The translations under genes were made by a program, and so were the position numbers. Positions 47,444 through 58,200 of a stretch of 64,000 nucleotides of DNA are shown here, piece by piece; within the stretch, counting starts at the first letter, position 1; every line of letters begins with the position of its first letter. Source of the DNA: Takakia lepidozioides (lineage: Eukaryota > Streptophyta > Takakiopsida > Takakiales > Takakiaceae); assembly GCA_030704615.1 (NCBI GenBank), contig CM060732.1, positions 77,171,053-77,235,052 of the forward strand, read 5' to 3'. Under the pieces are notes generated by a model. The model was given only the letters and a program-made list of their open reading frames with translations, searched no databases and had not been told where the DNA came from.

Positions 47444-47604
47444 GACAACCAGCATGTAGCCTAGTGGTAATGGGCACATACCACGTTGGATGTGGTTGTG
47501 GGTTCAAACCACGGTCTGGTGTGTCATAAAGGTGTCTACCTTTCAGTTGGAAGGCACTAGCCTGTGTGCTACTCCTTTGAGAAGCGTCTATATATATATA
47601 TATA
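47444..47604 (+). mobile_element. tRNA-derived SINE (type 1)
   Basis: Starts GACAACCAGCATGTAGCC. The box-A-like TAGCCTAGTGGTAATGGGC is followed by box B GGGTTCAAACCAC. The body has GGTGTCTACCTTTCAGTTGG and AGGCACTAGCC, and the copy ends in a (TA)n tail. Two more copies are at 50184-50335 and 52753-52930. It abuts the MITE at 47631. Confidence 0.75.
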
Positions 47605-47630
47605 ATGTATGATTTTTGATAGATAGTTAG

Positions 47631-48071
47631 CAGTGTTTGTCTAGTATGGGTATCAGACCCGAGTATCAATGCTGGTATCAAGGATCAGACCAGCCTGGTC
47701 TTTAAGTTCTACATACCACCAGACCAAGCTGGTATCCGTTTTCTCATACCAGCCACAATACCAGTACCCGCTCCCTCCTCATTTACTCTGGTATGTGTAG
47801 TATATTAATTTATGTATACATACATGTAATTGTTTATATTTACTTTATATTTATTGTATTTGTTTTCACTTGATATGTGATAAACCTGTCAGTCAAGATG
47901 GCTTTGGAATGACACCAGAATTGCTACTCATACCAGCAGGTATTGTGGTCATGATACTCATACTCATACCAATATCTGGAAAAAAATACATCCACCATTA
48001 TATAGACCAGAGATGGGGCTGGTACCAGGACCAGTCTGGTATGTCAAAAACCTAATACCAGACCAACACTG
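47631..48071. mobile_element. hAT-like MITE, copy A (441 bp)
   Basis: Left end CAGTGTTTGTCTAGTATGGG; right end read inward CAGTGTTGGTCTGGTATTAG. Flanking octamers ATAGTTAG (47623-47630) and GTAATTAG (48072-48079) match at 6 of 8, consistent with an aged 8-bp target duplication of the hAT type. The interior is full of CCAGTCTGGTAT-like near-palindromes. No coding sequence. Confidence 0.65.
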
Positions 48072-48112
48072 GTAATTAGTCTCACTTTATTGGGCATGGG
48101 TAGTAATTGTTT

Positions 48113-48335
48113 TATTTATTTATTTATTAAAGGAAACCTGGGAGCGACTGCTCACAATTCAGGCCCAACCCCCCTTTCAGATAAGCCATTAGGCACACAG
48201 GTGGAAACGTCACCACTAGTCCAACCGGTCACGAATAATCCACACACCAGCAGGACAGCGGGTTTGAACCCCGAACCACCAGGGCGACACACTGTGCCCT
48301 TACCAGCTGAGCTACCAGCTGATGTGCGTAATGTT
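48113..48335 (-). mobile_element. tRNA-derived SINE (type 3)
   Basis: On the minus strand the head GGTAGCTCAGCTGGTAAGGG (box A) and GGGGTTCAAACCCG (box B) are well kept. The 3' module is TGAGCAGTCGCTCCCAGGTT, ending in TTTAATAAATAAATAAA. Related 3' scraps lie at about 32045-32100, 32310-32345, 53045-53150 and 53320-53370. The acceptor stem does not close, so it is not a tRNA gene. Confidence 0.7.
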
Positions 48336-48339
48336 TAGG

Positions 48340-49700
48340 TGTCAAAAAATCAACCATGTAGGAGGTTAAGGTTAAGAACAGGGAGAGTGGCCCTGAAAAC
48401 TTTATTTGGAGTTATTTTGGGGAAAAATATTTTTTAAAGTGGAATATTGTGAATTTATGCTACTTATATATCATGGGTTATGGGATTTGTTTTCTTTAAA
48501 GCGTGCTGAGTTTGTTCTAAAACAATTCACCCTAAAGCGCCAATTGAAAATGGAGTTTTTACGTTTTTAGTTTTTACTTTCCTCTGCAATTTCCTGTGCC
48601 TCACTCAGATGAAGCTAACATTTAAAGATAAAATGTAGCCCTGAATCCCAGCTTTCCAATGACCCCTACAAATCCTTTGACGGATCAGAAGGTGAATTGT
48701 TAAGAGATGTACAAGTAATTTAAAGCAGCTTTTTTGGGTTTCGGGCTGGCTGCCCAGCTGCCCAAATCTGCCAAACTGTTTTATAGGGAACTGGTCTTCC
48801 TGGATCCAAGGCCAGCAGGACTACGTGGCCTACCGGTATGACAGGCCACGTTTAGGGCATAGGCATATTTTGGCAGAATAGGTAAGCCCCACTTAGGGCA
48901 GGCCCAAATGGATGGATTGGGAACAGTGTTTTCTTTTTCATTTTTCCAAAACCGCCACAGGGGCCACATGTAAATTTTACCCAGCACCCATGTGGCAAGA
49001 ATAACGAGGTGGCAGGGTTTGCAAAGTAGCTATATTACATGTGGCATGTTCTAATGGGTCCACCTAGGCAAAGTCAACCTCCTGAAATTCAACTCCTGCT
49101 ACTTTCTTGCGAATTTTTTGATTTGAACCCCGCTAGTTCCGGATCGACTTTCTGCCAGAAAACAAAAAAGAACACTGATTGGGAACAGTGTTTTTTCTTT
49201 CATTGGGGAAAAGCCCTGCCTTGTTGTATGAATTACTAATTGATTGTAAAGTGATTAATATAATTGCGGCATAGGACCGGGCCAGCGTTATTTTTATTGG
49301 CGAATTTTCGCTAGATTTCGACCTCAAAAAAAAAAAAAAATATTCTGTCGCAAATTTCCTGTTTTTTCATGGATGAAATCGCCAAATTTCTCCAAATAAA
49401 AAATAAATTATGGATGATTTCGCCAAATTTGGTTGATATAAATGGATTGAAGTACATGAATGGATGAAATTCAGCGGATGAACAGAATGTACCGCTATTT
49501 TTTTGCAAAACTCTGTAGCCGCTCGTGCTGTTTTCCAATTTCTTAAGAAAAACACTGGACGGCCCCCCCAAAAGGGGGCAGTACCCACACGGGGAAGAGG
49601 GTTTTTTTATTTTATTTTATGTTTTTACTCTTATTTACGCCAGCTTCGCCTGGCGTCATATATATATATATGAACGGCACTATAAGAATACACGTGACAA
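48340..49700. other. Intergenic, nothing recognised
   Basis: No gene is seen. GATTGGGAACAGTGTTTTCT occurs near 48916 and again, slightly altered, near 49176. An A run lies at about 49325-49340 and a short (TA)n near 49660. Confidence 0.4.
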
Positions 49701-50150
49701 AATCCCAAATTCTGTGCACTAATCCAGGTGGCACCTTTGCATAGTTCTTGTGCTGGATGAAACCCTAAACTTGTATTGTCTCTATGACACCTGTCAAACA
49801 TGCACCAACTAGACCGCATAAACTGCATCCTGCTTAACATAATTCATCAATAAGTAGATGAAAGATTGCTGTCTCGAACTAAATCCCTCAAGCATAGTCC
49901 TCCCTTTGGAAGGCAGGGCCAACAGAATCCCAAATTCTACACAACTAATCCAAGTAACACCTTTGTGTACAAAATCTGATGCTGGATGAAACCCTAAATT
50001 TGCACCATTACTGAACAATGTATCCCTATAAATAATCTGACCTGTCAAACATGCACCAGCTTGACCAGCTGAACCACATCCTGTTTACATATCTCATCTA
50101 TGAAAATGGATGGACAGTGTACACTGTCTTGAATTAATTGGGTGTATCCT
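49701..50150 (+). repeat. Diverged tandem duplication, unit about 225-250 bp
   Basis: AATCCCAAATTCT with CACCTTTG downstream occurs at 49701 and 49926. CTGGATGAAACCCTAAA occurs near 49754 and 49981. CCTGTCAAACATGCACCA occurs at 49791 and 50041. The order is conserved, with small indels between units. No coding sequence. Confidence 0.65.
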
Positions 50151-50183
50151 CTGTGCTTGAGAAGTAAAATCTTCTACCAACAG

Positions 50184-50335
50184 GCGCTAGCTCAGTTGGG
50201 TACCTTCAAAGTGGTTGTGGGTTCAATCCACTGGTTGTGGTCACAATTGTGTCCACCTTCTGGCCAGAAGGCGCTAGCCCTTCAGGGTTAAGAGACACCA
50301 TATAATTTACGCTTCCTTGGGACGGCATCATACAT
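50184..50335 (+). mobile_element. tRNA-derived SINE (type 1), second copy
   Basis: Has GCGCTAGCTCAGTTGGGTAC, box B GGGTTCAATCCACTGG, and TGTCCACCTTCTGGCCAGAA. Its 3' end AGAGACACCATATAATTTACG matches, in reverse orientation, the copy at 52753-52930. The head is partly replaced. Confidence 0.65.
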
Positions 50336-50339
50336 TTTT

Positions 50340-52626
50340 CTTTTTTTTGGGTTCATCGTTGTGGTTTGGGGACTCAAAATCCTGCTACTGCATCCTGGTA
50401 TGGTTTCATGGCCAGTTGCCCCGGGGATTGTAAGTCTTGTCCAAGTGTTGCACGGAATATTTGATTCAGCCTCAAACCCGCTGCGGAGCCAAACCCGGAT
50501 ATATACATGTGGATATGCCGGAGGTCAAAAAATCAAATATTCGTCTCCGTTAAGAACCGCCGGATATGAAGAGATGGGATAATCGGATCCGGCTGAGAAC
50601 CGGTGGTTTTGTATAATTTTCTTATTTGATGTGAACAGGAAGTAGTGGTCCAAAAGAATATGAACCCATATATCCGGCATTTAAAACCCGAGGTCATTCA
50701 TGATAATAGCCGGTTCACTCGACATAAGCGAGGCAGGTCATAGTCATGGTGTTTCCTTGGAAAAAAAACCAAGAAAACAAATTGCACCCAACTATTTACA
50801 GATTCCAGAACTTGTGATCATTTCTTCTTAAAAAAAAGAAAAAAGAGCGGCTGACACATAATGTAAGTGAAGGAACAGTCTTCTTGCAGTTTCTGTGGGT
50901 AGGGGATGGTGTCAGCCAAATCAAATTGGGTCAGTTGGAACTTGGGTGCCGCATAATTTGTTATTTTACTTTGATATTATATATATATTAATTATATATT
51001 TTCTTTAGAAGAAAAATAAAAACAATTGTATAGATCGTATAGAAATATTTGACCTAAATCTGTTTTACTCAGTTCCTGCCTTGCACTTTGACTTCATATA
51101 ACCTACTCACCCCATGGTCAGCGGTATTTGGTTTTTGTGAAATCAATATACTCATCAAATCCACACTGAAATTCCCAACAGACAAACCCCATAGCATCTT
51201 TTGGCACAATTGTTTTTATTTTTGGTTTAAAAGGAAAATATAGAAAAAGATCAAGGTAAGAAAGAAAAAAATAGGTGAGTCCATGGGCATGTGCTTGATT
51301 TGTACACGTTGTACTCATCATCCAATGAAGTTTTGTCTTCGTTCATCGGCTGTAAAGGACACTTTTCATCTGTTGAGTCAGGTTTATCCCGTTTAAGTCT
51401 GTTTGGCCATTTGTGTGTGACATCCACTGAGCCGTGTGACTGCTCATCCACATATATTTTTCATCCACTGTCACAATTCTAGGTCATGGGTTCTGGTGAT
51501 CAGATGAACCTTGTTTGAAATAATTCCCTAGCCTGCAAGTAGTATCTGGGTCTCTTCAGGAGAAGAAGAGGAAAGGGTCCCTGGTCATCATGAATGGGAG
51601 CAGCAACTAGCTTAGCAACCTTTCTTCTTCTTCTTCTTCTTCTTCTTCTTCTTTGGCTCTTGGTTCTTCTCCTTCCACTACTTCAGTAATTTCTAAGCTT
51701 TTGACATCATAGGCAACCCAAGTTACTATTACAACCTGTCGATGTTCGGAAAACACTTTTAATCAGCTCAAAATAGCTCCTACAGATGATAACTGGGGGT
51801 TTAGGGTTTTGGGCATCAGGAAAAAGTATGCTATTCAACAAGTTCAGTGGCAGGCTGATAGGGTAGATTATATATACATATGTATAATAGGTATACAAAT
51901 ATCATTGCATCCCGTTTTGGGAGACCCAACTCTATCTATTTGCACATAAGAGAAAAAAAATAGCTAATCTGGATGTGTGGGAATGAAATGAGGCGTCTAC
52001 GTCCAACAGATGAGCCCTAATTGGATGAACCATTTGAATCCTTAAAGGAACTTCATTATGGTGAGGATAGCTCATCAAGTGTCTAATCCTGCCAACGTTT
52101 AAGGAAATGACTGCTACTGTGTCAGAATTAAGTACATTACACAAGTAATGTCACTCAATACTTTAAAAAATTTGCTCCCCAAACCCTAGATCCTACTTAT
52201 GATGATCTCCCTCATTACTCACTAAACTCTCCCTCTAATGATGAGTACAAACCCTAAATGTACAGAGTACCCTCCCTTTTCTGATTTCTCTAAAAAGAGA
52301 AAGGGGAGCTTGGAAGGAGAACTTTACTTGGGATTACTGGAAGGGAATGAGGCATTGAGCCATAAGGCATCATGATGGCACACTGAGTGATCAGTGAGGG
52401 CCCTCCAAATAGATGAAGTAAAAGAAAAACTAATCTAGGTACTCTAAGTACTCTGTAGTAAAGCTTATGTTTGGGTACTGTCCTCTTTCCTGTAAGAAAG
52501 AAAGTGATAGATTTGGGTCATTGTTCTTACCATTTTGTACCATTTTCAAAAATGTAAGATCTTCCCTATTATGAGGCAAAGCAATTAAGTAAGATCTTTG
52601 GCAGGTTGAACGGTAATTGTTATAAC
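50340..52626. other. Intergenic, microsatellite only
   Basis: No gene is seen. A (CTT)n microsatellite lies at about 51621-51654, and A/T-rich runs near 50760 and 50975. Nothing else is assignable. Confidence 0.4.
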
Positions 52627-53561
52627 CTTGTTGGACTAGTATAGGGATGACAAACTGGTATCAATACTTTCTATCCGAAATACACATACCAGTCTGGTAT
52701 CAGCTAGAGCCAGTACCTAGCATATACCTATATTGATCTGGTATTGTGTTTATATATATGCATATGACGCCTCCCCAAGGAAGCGTAAATTATGGTGTCT
52801 CTTGACCCTAAAGGGCTACTGCCTTCCAACAGGAAGGTGGACACCTTTGTGACACCAATCGGTGGATTGAACCCACAACCACTTCCGAGGTCGTATGTGC
52901 CCATTACCACTGGGCTACAACTTGGTTGTCTATTGTGTTTACTAATACTGTGGGCCATACCCTACTAGCCTGGTATGTGGTTGAAGGTTTGATACTTGAT
53001 ACCACTATCGTATATAATTTGTGAGGAAAACCTAGGTATGAGTATTGATGGCGCGGGTGGCACAATGGATATTAGCAACATTGAATATACAATCTCGCTC
53101 CCAGGTGTTTTCCCTTTATTAAAAATAAATAAATAAATAAATATATATATACAATCACTATAGATTGGACATATATATCACAATATGTATACATATAGTG
53201 AGTTTTTTTTATACCAGACCAGTATTGATAATGCCCTGGTATCAGGTTTTCAAAATTCTTTGCTATTGGTACCAGTTCCCTTGGGCGGTGTCCCATGCGA
53301 AAGCCTTCACAGCGAGGTTAGTCTGAAAGAGGCTCCCAGGTGCTTCCCTTTAAATTTTTAAAAAAAAAACCAGTAAAACACCACATCAATAATGTAGTAT
53401 TGTTGATTCCACCGAGACATTGGAATATCAGGAAAAAAAAAAGATATATATAATATATATATCCGATTTTTCCCAATTCCATTGCTTCCCTGGTATCGCA
53501 CAGAGGTCTCTCTACCAGTACCAGTCTGGTATGCTCAAAATACCATACGAGTCCAACACTG
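52627..53561. mobile_element. hAT-like MITE, copy B (935 bp with nested SINEs)
   Basis: Left end CTTGTTGGACTAGTATAGGG; right end read inward CAGTGTTGGACTCGTATGGT. Flanks GTTATAAC (52619-52626) and GTTACAAC (53562-53569) match at 7 of 8. Its ends and CCAGTCTGGTAT words match copy A. The extra length comes from a SINE at 52753-52930 and further SINE-like pieces at about 53045-53150 and 53290-53370. Confidence 0.65.
52753..52930 (-). mobile_element. tRNA-derived SINE (type 1) nested in MITE B, perfect 11-bp TSD
   Basis: TATTGTGTTTA occurs at 52742-52752 and 52931-52941, directly flanking the copy. On the minus strand it starts GACAACCAAGTTGTAGCCCA, then GTGGTAATGGGCACATACG, box B GGGTTCAATCCACC, and the same 3' module as the other type 1 copies, ending in a short TA-rich tail. 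The perfect duplication marks it as a relatively young insertion. Confidence 0.85.
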
Positions 53562-54760
53562 GTTACAACTAATAACGTGATTTAGTGCATGTATCCGCGC
53601 GGGTATGGGTAGAGAATGTATAACCGCGGAAACGTTCATCCATTTGTTGCTCATTTGTCATCCACAGCCATCCAACAAGCGAAATGTACCTATGGGGACC
53701 GCACGGTAGTAGGTGCACAAACACCTCTGGAGTCTCTGCTTTTTCCGAATAAAAGGATACCCTGCAGTATTCGCTTTCATTAATTCCGAGCTAGCCCTCC
53801 TTACTCCCAAACTTAATACCTGCATTTTCTTATTCAATGCCCATTTAATATAGTTCGCTTATAATATACATGTAGTTATCACACCCTAGATGACTTAAGA
53901 CCTGAACCCTAATTACATGCATGTAACTCTCCCCAATTTTCATTTTATTTTCGCATGAAATCGAAAACAAATAAACAAACTGAGGACTAAAATGAATATC
54001 CACGCAATAATCAGAAATTGTGGGCCGGAAATAGGAAGTGCATCCCTAATGAAAGGCTGCGCAGATATGACAATATCTACACACGTGTGGAGAAGGAAGG
54101 TAAAAGACAGGCGTGAAAGATTGCCGGAGATGGGAAAAGATGGTGTCAGTACGCAATGAAGGTCCGGCGAGGCGCGCCGTCCCGCGACGACGGCGCACCG
54201 TTGTCGCATAACGGCGCCCTCCCCGCCAGTTTCGTACCACGCGTATGGCGGCTCCTCATATTTACGGTTTACAGTACAGGGCCGTAGAGTACTGTATGTA
54301 CTCCGCCTTCATATATTTGTGTCTTAATCAAATAATCAAAACTGAGGCTTGGCAACGGATTGAACCGCAGACCGGCAGGTCGATGTGCGATCAGTACCCA
54401 CCCACTGCATGGAACTTGCTTCCATAAGGATTTTTTTGGATGCTTTATGAGGTTTAATAAAACAAATTAATCTGATTTAGGTACTCAGATTATTCCGAAG
54501 AATACACCGCTTCGTAGTTACGAGCTGATCGCCAGCTGTGCTGCGAAATTCCTAATTTAGAAATATCTCGCTGGGAGTCGTAAAATAGAAATTAAAATTA
54601 AGTGGGGGGGACGTTGACGGAGAGGCAGTCGTGGCGACCGATGCCGTCCGACGGCGACGGCCCGTCGGTAACAGAGACGTTAGTTTCCGTCGGGAGGTGT
54701 CCGCGGCTGCGGAATTTGTCGTACTCTGTCTCGTCGATTAAATGCCACCCTCGCGGTTCT
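53562..54760. other. Intergenic and Argonaute upstream region
   Basis: The interval 54340-54425 resembles a minus-strand SINE head (GCGGTTCAATCCGTTGCC as box B). From about 54130 CpG density rises (GGCGAGGCGCGCCGTCCCGC), as in a promoter region. No clear TATA box for the Argonaute gene was found. Confidence 0.4.
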
Positions 54761-54764
54761 TCCT

Positions 54765-55210
54765 TTCTCTCTCTCTCTCTCTCTCTCGCGCAGCTCCTTC
54801 ACATGCGCTTGGTGGAATCTGTGCGCGCTTGTTTGATTCTAGGGGAAGCTCGACAGTGGATGTGGGGGCTTAAGCTCTGTGATTAATCCTGCTGGGGCTG
54901 GTGTGGCGTGGGGCGTTTTTATTCCTCTCTCTCTCTCGCATTTCCTTCACATTTGCTTGCTGGAATCTGTTGGCGCTTGTTCGATTTGTAGGTGGAACTT
55001 GACGCTGAATGCGGGGCTGTAGCTCTGTGCTTTCTCCTGCTGCAGCTAGTTTGGGGTTGGGGGTGTTATTACCTCTCTCTCTCACGCACTTCCTTCACAT
55101 TTGCTTGCTGGAAGCTGGTTCGCGCTTGTTCGATTTTAGGTGGAGCTTGACGCTGAATGCGGCTGCTGCTGTAGCCCTGTGCTTTCTCGTGCTGCAGCTA
55201 GTGTGGTGTG
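54765..55210 (+). repeat. Three imperfect 148-bp tandem repeats in the Argonaute 5' leader
   Basis: CCTTCACAT followed by TTGCTTGCTGGAAKCTG-like sequence begins at 54796, 54944 and 55092, exactly 148 bp apart each time. Each unit carries (CT)n, then CGCTTGTTCGATTYTAGGTGG, then GACGCTGAATGCGG, then CTGTGCTTTCTCCTGCTGCA. The block ends about 70 bp before the ATG at 55280, so it is probably transcribed leader or lies across an upstream intron. Confidence 0.8.
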
Positions 55211-55279
55211 GGGGGTGTTTATCGGACAGGCTGCGGGGTTCTGGTTGTGTGGTTTTGTTTTCGATTTAGAAGCTCCGTC

Positions 55280-58200
55280 ATGGAGGGAGAGAAGGGCCCT
55301 CCGTCTCATGAGGGTTTAGATTCGCCCACACTAGACCTTCCGCCTCCGCCTCCCCTTCCTGAAGGTGGTCTGGGTAACCAGCCCACCATAGCCCAGGGGT
55401 ACGAGGTTCCTAAGGGAACCAACGGAGGAGCTCCTGGTGGTGGTGGTGAAGTGAAGGCCGGACCTTCGAGCGTAGGCGGGGGGGACACAGCGCCTTCGTC
55501 GAGTGGCGGCAGACAATCGGGTGGTCGTGGTCCGGAGCCCAGCAAGCCTACTCGAAGTGCGAATGCCTTTAAGCAGGCAACAAGAGGGAGCTATGGGGAC
55601 AAAGGGAGACCGGTGATGTTGGAGTGCAACTACTTCGAAACCGCATTGATGAAACAAGAAGACGTTTATCACTATGACGTACAATAATTCGCATCTGCTC
55701 CTGTCTGTAATCCGGTGTGAAGTCATTTGTGTTTTTGTTGTTACCCCTCGGCTGCGTTTGAAATATTCTCGCTTGTCCCTCGTGCTTGTACAGGTTCGTA
55801 TAGCAGTCGGTGGGGATCGGGAGGATCGGGATGCTGCCGTGCCGAAGAAAATATCAAGAGATATAATGGCTAAGCTCCGTAGTACTTACGGATTGAAGGA
55901 ATTTCGGGGTAAGCATGGCGCTTACGATGGCGAGAAGAGTTTATTTACCAGTGGACCACTGGATTTCAACAGCCAAGTGTTTCCAGTGTTCCTCGACGAT
56001 GAACGGGGCCCTTCCTTCAGGTTAGTCAATGCGGAAAGAATTAAGGGTTTTTCCCTTGTCATGCATATTGATATCAATTCTCTGACATGGTTTTGTGGTT
56101 GTCGTGGGGTTTTGGTGTGAAGGCCTGGAGATCGCGGGGGAAGGGTTGGGGACAGTCCACCAATGGTGGCCAGTCCACCCACAGGAAGCCCTACGGGTGG
56201 GAGTCCAGGTAAGGTTGCATCCTTGAATGTACCTCTTTGTAAAATGACCGTTGTTGTTCGATCGTATGCAGTTGCTGGTGGTCCTTCTGGTATGTTTTTG
56301 GTGACTGATGCATTTTCGGTTCTGGCCACAGGGAGGAGTCCTGAAGCCAAAAAACGGCGGACGAATGGTAGGGGCCGAGAATTTGATGTGCGGATTGAGT
56401 TTGCTGCTCGAATTAGTATGTCAGCTATTCAGGCTCTGCTGCGTGGGCAGGCTGGTGCTGAATCAGAGAAGGCCCAGGATGCCTTGCGTGTGCTGGACAT
56501 TGTGCTCCGCGAGGTCGCTGCAACAAGGTGCAATCCGCCTTAAGCCCACAAGGGAATGGTTTTCTTTTCTCTGCTGGGACACTGACATCTTCCATCAACG
56601 TGGATTCTCATTGCACATGCAATTCGGTTTCGCATTTCGAGGTGTCAGAACGGAAGCTGAGTGGGTAGATTGGTGGATGCAGGGGATATCTCCTGGTGAG
56701 GGATAACTTCTTCCACCCCTCTCTTGGAAACATGGGCAATCTTGGTGAAGGAGTGGAGGCATGGCGGGGGTTTCATTCTAGTATCAGGGCCACTGCAATG
56801 GGGCTTGCATTGAATTTGGGTATGTAATTCTTCTACTCAAGCTGTATGGTACCAATTTTAGTTCAAAAAATGAAACTGAAGAAACTGAAGATTGTGGAGA
56901 TGTGTGTATGTGGGACAGATATTACAATGACCACTGTCATCAAGCCCATGATAATTGATGAGCTATTAATGGAGAAATTCAACTTGAGGGATGGACTTGG
57001 AAGACTTGGTCATCGTGACTGGAGCAAGGTCTCTTCTGCTGTTCTCTGCTAGTAGTGAATATTGAAATTTGCAATATGTAGACAGTGTTTGTCTACTACA
57101 TCAATATTTTAGTGAATGCGATTGAGCGAGCCTACATTTATCATGCGAGTGGGTTTTGGTTCCTTTCTGTAGGTGAAGACCTTATTGAAAGGTGTGCGAG
57201 TGGAGACAACTCACATGAGGGTGTCGCGAACTCACAAGATTTTAGGACTCAGTTCCGAGCCTATTGGTGCCCTCACGTATGGAATCAGTCTTTTCCTATA
57301 CATGATGGGTTTCTGATCATATTGTGGGAACATGTACAGTGTATGTTGTAAGCTGAGTGTAGACCTTGTAGGAAGCTACAATGTTGTCTGTGGGATATGC
57401 TCTAAACTTTCCTATTCCATGGCGTGGGTTTTGCAGATTCATCAAGAAAATGAGATCTGGTAATGGCTCACCTCCGGGTGAGCTGCAATTGTCAGTAATA
57501 GACTACTACTGGGACACATACAAGTATCGCCTGAAATACCCTGATCTGCCAGCCCTGAATGTTGGTTCCAGCAAGAAACCAACCTGGGTCCCATTGGAGG
57601 TAAAACCTTATCCAGTCCTGTGGGGCTTCTTCCAACACCAACCATCTTTGAGAGTTTGTCAACTTGCCACACAAATTGGTCAATTTTACATCTGATTTCT
57701 GTCTTTGAAAACTCATCTGTATGTAATTGGTTCTCAATTTGCTAACAGGTATGGGCCTATGTGTTGATGTTGCATGTGGTCTGCGAACAGCTTTGTAAAG
57801 TTCTGCCAGGCCAGAGGTACACGAAGGCTCTGTCCCGGGGCCAGAGACAGAAGCAAATTGATGCATGCAAGCAAACACCACAAGACCGGAAGTCTGTGTG
57901 TGAAAGGGTGTGCCCCCTCTTCTACTCTCTGCTGATTTCTGTTATTTCCTTACTTACTGCAGTACTGCTTACGATTTGTGTGTTGTGACAGGCTATGAAG
58001 ATTAACAACTATGACTCGGATAAGATTATCAAGGAGTTTGGTCTCCAATTCAACCCACTCTTGGCTAAAGTAAAGGGCCGAATTTTGGATGCTCCCACTG
58101 TAAGATCTGGCCCCCACCATCCATTTAAAGCAAAGTGATGTAGCTTAGAGGTCATTGAGGGTGTTTGGTAGTGGTACTGAGAATTAATGCTTGTATCTTT

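Noticed and set aside
48240-48335. Possible genuine tRNA gene on the minus strand
   Set aside because: Box A and box B are good, but the acceptor stem does not pair and a SINE body and tail follow.
55306-55545. Minus-strand open frame opposite Argonaute exon 1
   Set aside because: A shadow of the Pro/Gly-rich exon; its composition comes from the coding strand.
57267-57436. A micro-exon between Argonaute exons 7 and 8
   Set aside because: It seemed needed if exon 7 ended at 57266, but the donor AC|GTATGG at 57277 restores phase and gives EPIGALTFIKKM, so no micro-exon is required.
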